DNA of 6,658 bases, from the NCBI GenBank assembly GCA_937915475.1, contig CALGIR010000259.1, positions 1 to 6,658 on the forward strand. The letters run 5' to 3'. Each line of letters opens with the position of its first letter. Position 1 is the stretch's first letter. The notes under the pieces are model-generated. The model did no database searches and was not told the DNA's origin. It saw nothing but the letters and a program-made list of their open reading frames with translations. The DNA comes from an uncultured Bacteroidales bacterium. Lineage in GTDB: Bacteria; Bacteroidota; Bacteroidia; Bacteroidales; Tenuifilaceae. Below, in pieces: positions 1 to 6,559 of the stretch. Both the position numbers and the translations under genes were made by a program.

Positions 1-2097
1 ATGTGGTTAGTATCATTGCTGAACAAGAATATGCACGAGATGCAGAAACTTGGGCTAAAGCTTACCGCCGAGGATATCTATAGCATCAATCGCAATTGTC
101 TAAAGGATGCTGTGGTGCAGCTCGACGATGGTGGATGTACAGCAGAGATAGTTTCTCCCTATGGACTTACATTAACCAATCATCATTGTGCTGTAGGCGA
201 TATTCAGTTCCATTCATCAGTTGAGCAAAATTTGCTACGCGATGGCTTTTGGGCAAGTAGTTACGAAGAGGAACTTCCTGTTCCGGGCAAAACAGCATCT
301 ATCCTGAATCGGGTTGAGGATGTTACCCAAACTATTGTACAATTAATGGGCGATGTGACGTATGAAGATTTTTTTATAAAGGAGAAAGAGGTGATTTCAG
401 ATTATATATCGAATTTAAAATTATCCAGTAAGCATGAGTATTTTGATGTAGTGCCCATGTTTAACCATAATCAGTATATGCTTTTTGTTTACACAAGGTT
501 TACCGATGTCCGTCTGGTTGGTGCTCCTCCATCGAGCATTGGGAACTTTGGGGGTGATATCGATAATTGGCGATGGCCAAGGCACACCGGCGATTTTGCC
601 CTGTTTAGAATTTATGCATCTCCCAACGGAATGCCAGCTGATTTCAGCAAAAGGAATAAACCTTATAAGCCCAAACACCACTTTCCCATATCGATGAGTG
701 GAGTGGAAGAGGATGACTTTACCATGATTTTAGGGTACCCTGGCACTACTCACAGGTTTTCAACATCATTCCATGCGCAGCACGAGCGCGATGTGGTTGC
801 CCCTTGGGTTGATGATGTATGGGGGAAATTTATCAATAACATTAAGGATGGAATGCATAGCGATGCCAAGGCAAAGGTTGACTTTACCGATACGCATGAT
901 ATGCTGGTGAATTTTTGGCAAAAGGATACCTACCAAGCAGAATCGATGATACGTTTTGATGTTGTGGAAAGGATGAAGGAACGGGAGGATAGGTTATTGC
1001 AATGGGTTTATGAAAGTCCCATTGAACGAAGCGATTATCTTCAAGCCCTTACAGACATTGAGGAGTATTACCGCTTTGTTGGAGAGAACCAGTTTGAAGA
1101 GCAGTACCGCGCAATTAGTGCTATTATAAATTGGCCCATCGAGGTTAGCAATAACATTTACGAATTACACGAACTATTTTCGTTGATGTTGAGCGACAAG
1201 GTTTCTAAGCGGAAAGTGAAAAAGGAGGCAAAGCGCATTACCAAACAACTGCCAGAGATATTTGAGAACTTTTACCCTGAGATTGATATGCAGCTATACT
1301 CCGCAGCTCTAGTTAATTTTGTTAAGTATATGCCCGACACAATTGGTGAGCCAATGCTTAAAGAAATTATAAGTCAGGAATACCCGGATTTTTTTATCCC
1401 TTATCTGGTTGAGCATTTTTACGACCATTCAATTTTTACATCGCAGGAGCGAATGGAGCAGTTTTTGGTCCAACCCAATTTGGATAGCCTGGTTTACGAC
1501 CCGTTATTTATGTTGCAGTTTAGTCTCGAAGTTTATTCCGCTACCCTAAGCGATACAATGGCACCCCATAGGCACAAGCTTCGCATGGCTTACAAAACGA
1601 TTAATAACGGATATCTAGAGATGGACTCAGATAAAACGTTTTACCCTGATGCCAATTCAACCATGAGACTTTCGTATGGGAAAGTGATTGGTTATAAGCC
1701 TTCGGATGGAATAATAATGCATCCAAGCACCTATTTGAGCGGAGTAATGGAGAAGGAAAATCCCTACAGTGATATATTTAAGGTTTCTTCCAAATTGAAA
1801 GAGTTATATTTTTATAAGAATTATGGTAACTATGCCGACTCTGTAGGGATGCCTGTTTGTTTCCTTACTGATAATGATATAACAAATGGGAACTCTGGTA
1901 GCCCGATACTAAATGCCAATGGTAATTTGGTGGGAATTGCTTTCGATGGTAATCTTGAAGCCATGGCGTGCGATTTTATGTTTGAACCACATATGCAGCG
2001 TACAATAGCCGTAGATATCCGTTATGTGCTTTTTGTTATTGATAAGTTTGCAAATGCCAAACGATTAGTTGAAGAGATGACCCTAATTACTGATTAG
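1..2097 (+). CDS. S46 family dipeptidyl peptidase, DPP7-type (5' partial)
   Basis: Exported serine exopeptidase that should remove dipeptides from the N-terminus of peptides in the periplasm or at the surface. Seen in the 698 residues: a chymotrypsin-like N-terminal half with TNHHC (catalytic His62), the family signature DNWRWPRHTGDF at 188-199 (catalytic Asp198), a long helical insert at about 310-550, and GNSGSP at 630-635 (nucleophile Ser632). The residues that in characterised S46 enzymes hold the substrate amino group appear conserved (Asn189, Trp190, Asn304, Asp649). Gly650, 18 residues after the serine, sits where DPP11 has the Arg that selects acidic P1 residues, so hydrophobic (DPP7-like) specificity is inferred. 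The first Met is probably not the start: the family has a signal peptide and roughly DEG before this MWL, and His62 lies about 23 residues earlier than usual. Several normally conserved stretches are altered (HHCAVGDIQ, FDGNLEAMACD), so it is a divergent member. It converges on the CDF gene. Confidence 0.93.
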   Translation: MWLVSLLNKNMHEMQKLGLKLTAEDIYSINRNCLKDAVVQLDDGGCTAEIVSPYGLTLTNHHCAVGDIQFHSSVEQNLLRDGFWASSYEEELPVPGKTASILNRVEDVTQTIVQLMGDVTYEDFFIKEKEVISDYISNLKLSSKHEYFDVVPMFNHNQYMLFVYTRFTDVRLVGAPPSSIGNFGGDIDNWRWPRHTGDFALFRIYASPNGMPADFSKRNKPYKPKHHFPISMSGVEEDDFTMILGYPGTTHRFSTSFHAQHERDVVAPWVDDVWGKFINNIKDGMHSDAKAKVDFTDTHDMLVNFWQKDTYQAESMIRFDVVERMKEREDRLLQWVYESPIERSDYLQALTDIEEYYRFVGENQFEEQYRAISAIINWPIEVSNNIYELHELFSLMLSDKVSKRKVKKEAKRITKQLPEIFENFYPEIDMQLYSAALVNFVKYMPDTIGEPMLKEIISQEYPDFFIPYLVEHFYDHSIFTSQERMEQFLVQPNLDSLVYDPLFMLQFSLEVYSATLSDTMAPHRHKLRMAYKTINNGYLEMDSDKTFYPDANSTMRLSYGKVIGYKPSDGIIMHPSTYLSGVMEKENPYSDIFKVSSKLKELYFYKNYGNYADSVGMPVCFLTDNDITNGNSGSPILNANGNLVGIAFDGNLEAMACDFMFEPHMQRTIAVDIRYVLFVIDKFANAKRLVEEMTLITD

Positions 2098-2098
2098 C

Positions 2099-3004
2099 CT
2101 ACGCAATTTCGTCGTTATCCTCTAGCATATGCTCGTGGGGTTCAACATGGATGGTGGCGGTAATTCCCATTTCATCAGAAATCCTACTCTCAATAGCGTT
2201 GGTTATTTCATGCGCCCTGCTGATGGTCAATTCATCGGGCAGATAAATATGAAATGTTAACTCTTTATGATTTAAGTAGTTGTGAATATGAAAATGGTGG
2301 GGGTAAACATTGCTGCCTGCAGCAGCATTTGAAGTATCAACAAGTTCTTTAACTAGGTCAGTTGATGGCTTTTCACCAAGAATAGTTTGCGACGATTCCT
2401 TAATGATTTTATATGCAGTATAGAGTATGAAAATTGATACAATTATCCCTAGTGTACCATCTATCCACCAAAAATATTTACCCACAAAAATACCCACAAG
2501 AATAATTACTGATGAAATGGCATCGCTACGATGATGCCAGCCATCGGCTGCAACTACCTTCGACTTAGTTTTTCTTGCTATAAAGAAAGAGTATTGTGCT
2601 AACCCCTCCTTAACAGCAATGGATAAAATTGTAGCAACAATGGCTATAGTTCCGTAGTTGGCGGCCTCCTTATTCAGTAATCGTTCAACCGATTCAACAA
2701 AAAAACTGTACGAAACCCAGATGAGCAGGCAACCAATAATAATCGTTGCTACAAGTTCGTATCGGCCATGCCCAAATGGATGGTCTTTATCAGCAGGTTT
2801 CTGCGAAAGGGCAACACCCCCAACAACCAGAATTGAACTAATGGCATCGCTTAGCGTATGCCATGCGTCGGCAATAAGCGCAACTGACCCACTAATTATG
2901 CCGGCCCAATACTTAACCGCAAAAAGACCTAGGTTTGTTAAAATTGAAACCCAGCCAGCAGTGATGGATAGGCGAGTGTTATTCTTCATAGAATCGGTAA
3001 TCAT
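2099..3004 (-). CDS. Cation diffusion facilitator (CDF) family metal efflux transporter
   Basis: Inner-membrane, proton-coupled exporter of divalent metal ions, most likely zinc. The 301-residue protein has the normal CDF length and about six membrane segments (about 15-37, 39-66, 84-103, 118-138, 160-178 and 182-200). The metal site in helix 2 is HxxxD (His49, Asp53) within ADAWHTLSDA, and in helix 5 HxxxD (His157, Asp161) within DGWHHRSDA. HxxxD in both helices is typical of zinc-type CDFs, whereas FieF-like members have Asp in the first position of helix 2. The conserved loop HPFGHGRYE follows helix 2. The cytoplasmic C-terminal domain (about 210-301) shows the usual HxH, AHEIT and IHVEP pattern, and its tail is acidic with extra His residues. 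The start is uncertain: ATG at 3004 is used here, but ATG at 2989 (MKNNTRL) and TTG at 3010 are possible. It begins 35 bases after the upstream LysM gene and is probably co-transcribed with it. Confidence 0.93.
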   Translation of the reverse strand: MITDSMKNNTRLSITAGWVSILTNLGLFAVKYWAGIISGSVALIADAWHTLSDAISSILVVGGVALSQKPADKDHPFGHGRYELVATIIIGCLLIWVSYSFFVESVERLLNKEAANYGTIAIVATILSIAVKEGLAQYSFFIARKTKSKVVAADGWHHRSDAISSVIILVGIFVGKYFWWIDGTLGIIVSIFILYTAYKIIKESSQTILGEKPSTDLVKELVDTSNAAAGSNVYPHHFHIHNYLNHKELTFHIYLPDELTISRAHEITNAIESRISDEMGITATIHVEPHEHMLEDNDEIA

Positions 3005-3039
3005 ATCCAATGGTATTAGGCAATTTAGTTAACCAAACT

Positions 3040-5043
3040 TTACCATATTGCCTCTTTTCTTTCTTGTCCCTCTTCATCTATATAAATTGAAGGAGAGGGA
3101 GTCTGGCTCTCTCTTTTTACCTGAAGCAGTTTGATGTCAAAATCTTTTGTATAGCTAATTATTCTTATGGCGTTATTCTCATAACCGCCCATAGCACTTT
3201 TTTTGGCAAAGTTAAACTCAGATTGAAGCAGTTCAACTTCAAAGTTTTTGAGGCAGTACATAAAATCGACACCATATTTTTTCATTGCAGATAGAAAGTA
3301 GAAGGCAACGTCGTATCCCTGAAAGGCGTATTGTGTAGGTTCAACTCTAAAGGCATCCCTGTAATTTGCAATAAATGATTTTACGCAAGGCCTAGAGTAA
3401 TCGATATAGAATGGCGTAAATAACTTTAATCCAAGCTGGTAATAGTAGTCGGTTTGAACGTTTCTAAATTTCTGCCAACGCGGAAACCCATAAACCTCAA
3501 CAGAGTATTTGTAGACTGTGGCTAGTGCATTAAGGTTACCAAGTAAATCGCTTACAAAGGCTTCGTTATTGGATGGAACAAAAATCAAATTGTTTCTGTC
3601 TAGTGAGAGGCTATGGCTTATGCGCTCCTGAACATCGGGCGCAGGGCTGCCAGCTTTGTAGGTTACTTCCTTAAAGTGGATAAAGTTGGGGCTTGTGCAC
3701 TGGGAGATTCTATGATTGATAAACGACTTAAAATGGTTTAGCATCCCTTGGTTAGTGCTGTCGTTTTCATGTATTAGTATAATGTTTGCCCCTGTGCAAA
3801 TATCAATCTGCTTAACAAACTCCTTTAGCTGAGTTATAAACGATGGGTTAACCTGAAAGAAGTATGGGCTTTGGCTAGTCATGTGGTTGTTTGGCGAAAG
3901 GGGCGAAATAAGGGGAATCCTATTCTCGGCCGAATACTTGGAAACGGGATTCAGGCATTCGGGGTATGCAGGTCCGATGATTAGGTTCGAGTTCTTTAAC
4001 TTGTCGCTTTGGATTAGCTTCTCAACTTCCGTTGCGCTTTTTGCAGAATTGTACACATTAAGATTAATCGAAAAACCTCCTTTTTTTAACGAATCAAGGG
4101 CGATAAGCAGACCCTGATAGAAATCGAGAAAGTAGGAACTTTGTTGTGAAATATGGCTTTTGGGGCGTGACTCTCTAGCATGTATCTCGCTTGTTTGGTC
4201 TTCCTCAAACTCATCGGATTGCTCAACAGTTGTTTCTTGTGTAAATGGAAGCAAAAGGCTGATGTTGTAAACATCTTTCCAGCGATTATAGTTAAAGGTA
4301 TCGCAAACAACATCAGGGGTAAAATATTCCGAGGATTGGGCGAATTCAGAATCTTTAATAACTGTAAAGTGCTGTTCGTCAATAAGTAAAGTATCGTTTG
4401 GGTTTTGGGGGATTTTAAGAACTGTACCCAGTTTAATCCCATCCTTTACCAAATCTTCATTGAAACGCTTTATTGTTTCTTCAGAAACTCCATATTTTTT
4501 GGTAATGGAATAAAATCCTTCACGAGGTTTAACCTCATGGTAGATAAATCTATTGGATTCTTGGGGCGAACCATCGTCAATGGTCTTTACGCTTTGCTTG
4601 GGTATAAGTACAACTTGGTTTGCCTTGAGCCCTTGCTCAACCTCAGGGTTAACAGCAATTATATCCTCCATGGAAACCTCATATTTTCGGGTTAGGCTAA
4701 AGAGTGTTTCCTTACGCTTTACTACGTGGTATATATACTTGTCATCCAAATCAAACTCGCTGGTATCCATATCCTTAATAGGGATTTTTAGTGCTTGGTC
4801 AACCTGTAAGCCAAGGTATATATCGGGGTTTTCCATAGCAATTTCAACTTGGCTTACATTGTAAGCCTTGCTAATGGAGTATAGAGTTTCTCCTTTGCGC
4901 ACGATGTGGATATAGTAGTATTTTCCTTCAATTTTAACCTTATCTGTCGAACGTTTTATGTGGGTTGCATCAACCTCATTTTGGCCAATGGCAAATAGCG
5001 AAAGCAATGCTAGGGTAAGGGTAATGATTAAGGATTTTTTCAT
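3040..5043 (-). CDS. Secreted protein with three LysM repeats and a type-1 periplasmic-binding-protein-like domain
   Basis: The first 20 residues (MKKSLIITLT..., ending FAIGQ) form a signal peptide, so the 667-residue product is exported. Three LysM repeats follow at about 43-88, 103-149 and 167-213, each with the pattern Y-x-H-x-V-K/R-x-x-E-T/G-x-x-S-I/L and ending in IP; such repeats bind peptidoglycan. The third is the most diverged (REGFYSI in place of GETLYSI). After a linker containing an acidic stretch (EFEEDQTSE, about 278-286), residues from about 258 to 650 resemble the ligand-binding fold of branched-chain amino-acid receptors: YNISLLLPF, then a long helix with DFYQGLLIALDSL, then LIIGPAYPE and RIPLISPLSP, and near the end AFQGYDVAFYFLSAM. 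This fusion is known in Bacteroidota, but I know of no assigned ligand. No permease or ATPase gene lies beside it, so a sensing or structural role at the cell wall is as likely as transport. It is first in a probable operon with the CDF gene. Confidence 0.88.
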   Translation of the reverse strand: MKKSLIITLTLALLSLFAIGQNEVDATHIKRSTDKVKIEGKYYYIHIVRKGETLYSISKAYNVSQVEIAMENPDIYLGLQVDQALKIPIKDMDTSEFDLDDKYIYHVVKRKETLFSLTRKYEVSMEDIIAVNPEVEQGLKANQVVLIPKQSVKTIDDGSPQESNRFIYHEVKPREGFYSITKKYGVSEETIKRFNEDLVKDGIKLGTVLKIPQNPNDTLLIDEQHFTVIKDSEFAQSSEYFTPDVVCDTFNYNRWKDVYNISLLLPFTQETTVEQSDEFEEDQTSEIHARESRPKSHISQQSSYFLDFYQGLLIALDSLKKGGFSINLNVYNSAKSATEVEKLIQSDKLKNSNLIIGPAYPECLNPVSKYSAENRIPLISPLSPNNHMTSQSPYFFQVNPSFITQLKEFVKQIDICTGANIILIHENDSTNQGMLNHFKSFINHRISQCTSPNFIHFKEVTYKAGSPAPDVQERISHSLSLDRNNLIFVPSNNEAFVSDLLGNLNALATVYKYSVEVYGFPRWQKFRNVQTDYYYQLGLKLFTPFYIDYSRPCVKSFIANYRDAFRVEPTQYAFQGYDVAFYFLSAMKKYGVDFMYCLKNFEVELLQSEFNFAKKSAMGGYENNAIRIISYTKDFDIKLLQVKRESQTPSPSIYIDEEGQERKEAIW

Positions 5044-5080
5044 TTTAGGAGTGTTAAATCGAATAAATTCTGATACTTGG

Positions 5081-5110
5081 CAAATTTAGGCAATACTTGT
5101 GTAAAACAAA
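5081..5110 (-). promoter_or_regulatory. Predicted Bacteroidota-type promoter for the LysM/CDF operon
   Basis: Read on the minus strand, TTTG (5110-5107) is followed after 18 bases by TAAATTTG (5088-5081), matching the Bacteroidota primary-sigma pattern of TTTG at -33 and TANNTTTG at -7. Transcription would start near 5075, giving a leader of about 30 bases before the ATG at 5043. The spacer is one base shorter than usual. Inferred from sequence only. Confidence 0.55.
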
Positions 5111-5125
5111 CATAATGCCTTTTTT

Positions 5126-5156
5126 TTTGAACCAACAATTGCATAGCGTATATTTG
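5126..5156 (+). promoter_or_regulatory. Predicted Bacteroidota-type promoter for the S9 hydrolase gene
   Basis: TTTG at 5126-5129 is followed after exactly 19 bases by TATATTTG at 5149-5156, a full match to the Bacteroidota -33/-7 pattern. A start near 5163 would give a leader of about 245 bases before the ATG at 5410, of which about 158 bases are the inserted element plus one copy of its direct repeat. Without the element the leader would be about 90 bases. The -33 boxes of this promoter and the divergent one are only about 15 bases apart. Confidence 0.55.
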
Positions 5157-5197
5157 CCACAGGTGATTAAACTTTTTAAAAAATTACCCATCAAATT

Positions 5198-5207
5198 AAA
5201 CGTAAAT
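5198..5207 (+). repeat. Left copy of candidate target-site duplication
   Basis: AAACGTAAAT abuts the left end of the MITE-like element and is identical to 5356-5365. Confidence 0.55.
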
Positions 5208-5355
5208 CAATGTCGTTTAGTTAAGGCTGTCGGCTTCGACTACCCTTCGACTTCGCTCAGGGCAGGCAGCTCATCCTGACCGTCACCCTGAGCGAAGTCG
5301 AAGGGGATGGCTAAAATTAAATAGTAGGTTACATCTTGTTAACTAAACGACATTC
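5208..5355. mobile_element. Putative miniature non-autonomous element (MITE-like) with terminal inverted repeats
   Basis: AATGTCGTTTAGTTAA at 5209-5224 is repeated as its perfect reverse complement, TTAACTAAACGACATT, at 5339-5354. One further C lies outside each arm. Immediately outside these lie two identical 10-base direct repeats, AAACGTAAAT at 5198-5207 and 5356-5365, as expected for a target-site duplication. The interior of about 114 bases has no credible gene and holds a second, GC-rich hairpin (5243-5305). The architecture is that of a MITE moved by an enzyme encoded elsewhere. I cannot name the parent family. A caution: a related ACGTAA motif recurs at 5371-5376, so the direct repeat could be local repetitiveness. 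Confidence 0.62.
5243..5305. repeat. REP-like GC-rich inverted repeat nested in the element
   Basis: Two perfect 20-base arms, 5243-5262 (CCCTTCGACTTCGCTCAGGG) and 5286-5305 (its reverse complement), flank a 23-base loop. The core CTTCGACTTCGCTCAGG resembles a widespread class of intergenic palindromes (CTTCGAC..GCTCAGG) that I know from many bacterial genomes, and which may be spread by REP-associated Y1 transposases. A partial direct repeat of CTTCGAC lies just before it at 5234-5240. It is clearly more GC-rich than the flanking AT-rich spacer. No run of T follows on either strand, so it is not a standard intrinsic terminator, although in a transcript it would fold strongly. Confidence 0.8.
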
Positions 5356-5365
5356 AAACGTAAAT
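5356..5365 (+). repeat. Right copy of candidate target-site duplication
   Basis: AAACGTAAAT abuts the right end of the MITE-like element, in the same orientation as the left copy. Confidence 0.55.
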
Positions 5366-5386
5366 ACTTAACGTAAGTTCTAGTAG

Positions 5387-5400
5387 ATTTAATATTAAAT
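5387..5400. repeat. Perfect 14-base AT palindrome just upstream of the S9 hydrolase start
   Basis: ATTTAATATTAAAT is identical to its own reverse complement and ends 9 bases before the ATG at 5410. It could be an operator half-pair or a chance product of AT-rich sequence. No supporting second copy was seen. Confidence 0.35.
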
Positions 5401-5409
5401 TTTGCTCAC

Positions 5410-6477
5410 ATGAAAAGATTATTTATTGCATTATTCCTATTCTTACCCCTTATGATGTTCGCACAAACGGTAGAGTTTTTACAGAATGAGATAAAAGTTC
5501 TTCAGGAGCGCAACGAAGGTCTAAATCATAGAATTGATGAATTGCAGAAGATGGTTGACGATGTCCTTTGGTTCAATCGGATGGACAAATTTGCGCATGT
5601 TGACAAAGTGTATCTTTACGGTCCCCCACCAGCCAATGTGCCTAACCCAACGGCTAAGGGAGCTTTCAATCCCGTTAAGTTTTGGGCCTACGTTTTTGTT
5701 CCAAAGGGAATTGACCTTGCCAGGAAACATCCATTACTTGTTTTACCACATGGCGGTGTTCATGGCGATTTTACTACCTACTACTATCACATTATCCGCG
5801 AGTTAATGGTGCAGGGGTATATTGTTGTTGCCCCTGAGTACAGAGGGAGTACGGGGTATGGTAAAAGTTTTTGGGAGCAAATTGATTATGGTGGGCTTGA
5901 AAACCAGGATACGCACGCAAGTCGTGATTATATGATTGAGAACTATGAGTTTGTTGATAAAAATAGGATAGGTATTCTGGGATGGAGTCATGGCGGAATG
6001 ATATCGCTGATGAATGTGTTTGAGTATCCAAAAGACTACCAATGCGTTTATGCTGGAGTGCCCGTATCCGACTTGGTTGCCCGTATGGGGTATATGTCTC
6101 AGGATTATCGCGATTTGTACTCAGCAAAATACCATATTGGTAAAACTGCAGAAGAGAATATTGCCGAGTATCGTAAACGCTCCCCTGCGTGGAATGCCCA
6201 TAAGTTGCAAACACCACTACTTATACATACAAACACAAACGATGATGATGTGAACGTTTTAGAGGTGGAGCATTTAATAAAATCGTTAAAGGCCGAGGGT
6301 AAAAAGTTTGAATATGAAATCTATCAGGATATTCCTGGTGGCCACTCCTTCGACAGAATGGATACTCATCATGCAAAAGAGGTGAGGGTAAAAATATACG
6401 AATTTTTAGCAAAGTACCTTAATCCAGCAAAACCCATTACAAGTGTTAAGCAGATTAACCAAGCAGCTTATAGGTAG
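5410..6477 (+). CDS. Secreted alpha/beta hydrolase, prolyl oligopeptidase (S9)-type catalytic domain with N-terminal coiled coil
   Basis: Predicted exported serine peptidase or hydrolase of 355 residues. Residues 1-19 are a signal peptide (MKRLFIALFL..., cleavage near FAQ). Residues 21-53 form a heptad-like coiled coil (VEFLQNEIKVLQERNEGL and on). The alpha/beta-hydrolase fold runs from about 86 to 337: VLPHGG (111-116) supplies the oxyanion loop, EYRGSTGYG (143-151) followed by DYGG and D167 is characteristic of S9 enzymes, GWSHGG (191-196) holds nucleophile Ser193, the acid is probably Asp278 in TNDDDV, and GGHSF gives catalytic His312. The triad is therefore complete. Full S9 enzymes have a beta-propeller of several hundred residues before this domain; here only about 60-80 residues precede it, so it is a stand-alone catalytic domain and substrate access is probably less restricted. 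Esterase activity is an alternative. The start is supported by the signal peptide; no Shine-Dalgarno is present. It is transcribed divergently from the LysM/CDF operon. Confidence 0.88.
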   Translation: MKRLFIALFLFLPLMMFAQTVEFLQNEIKVLQERNEGLNHRIDELQKMVDDVLWFNRMDKFAHVDKVYLYGPPPANVPNPTAKGAFNPVKFWAYVFVPKGIDLARKHPLLVLPHGGVHGDFTTYYYHIIRELMVQGYIVVAPEYRGSTGYGKSFWEQIDYGGLENQDTHASRDYMIENYEFVDKNRIGILGWSHGGMISLMNVFEYPKDYQCVYAGVPVSDLVARMGYMSQDYRDLYSAKYHIGKTAEENIAEYRKRSPAWNAHKLQTPLLIHTNTNDDDVNVLEVEHLIKSLKAEGKKFEYEIYQDIPGGHSFDRMDTHHAKEVRVKIYEFLAKYLNPAKPITSVKQINQAAYR

Positions 6478-6508
6478 CTAACATAATTTGATATAGTTAA
6501 TAAAGTGA

Positions 6509-6538
6509 AACGCCTTACGAACCAAATCGTAAGGCGTT
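6509..6538. terminator. Hairpin terminator between convergent genes, probably bidirectional
   Basis: AACGCCTTACGA (6509-6520) pairs perfectly with TCGTAAGGCGTT (6527-6538) around the 6-base loop ACCAAA. A short T-rich tail follows on the plus strand (CTTTG) and on the minus strand (TTCACTTTATT). It lies 31 bases after the S9 hydrolase stop and 21 bases beyond the stop of the convergent redoxin gene, so it can serve both. Confidence 0.8.
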
Positions 6539-6559
6539 CTTTGTGAGGTTTTCTACCAG

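Noticed and set aside
1..3. ATG at the window edge as the true start of the S46 gene
   Set aside because: The family has a signal peptide and a short conserved stretch before this MWL motif, and the catalytic His is about 23 residues too early. The gene is cut by the window.
3008..3010. TTG as start of the CDF gene
   Set aside because: An ATG lies two codons further in, at 3004, and another at 2989. There is no ribosome-binding signal favouring TTG, so ATG at 3004 was chosen with low certainty.
2658..3032. Plus-strand open frame of 124 codons
   Set aside because: Antisense to the membrane part of the CDF gene; no domain or signal.
3024..3032. TTTAGTTAA between the LysM and CDF genes, matching part of the element's terminal repeat
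   Set aside because: Only 9 AT-rich bases match, with no partner inverted repeat nearby. Most likely chance.
4086..4442. Minus-strand open frame of 118 codons
   Set aside because: Lies in another frame inside the LysM protein gene, whose own frame has clear domains. No recognisable protein.
5097..5279. Plus-strand open frame of 60 codons in the intergenic region
   Set aside because: It runs across the promoter, the left inverted repeat and into the REP-like hairpin. Its sequence is low-complexity translation of repeats with no family resemblance.
5243..5305. GC-rich hairpin as an intrinsic terminator
   Set aside because: There is no T run after either arm, the loop is long (23 bases), and it is far from the end of any gene. 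A repeat-element reading fits better.
5792..6217. Minus-strand open frame of 141 codons
   Set aside because: Antisense to the catalytic core of the S9 hydrolase, rich in His, Tyr and Gln as expected of a reverse-complement shadow.
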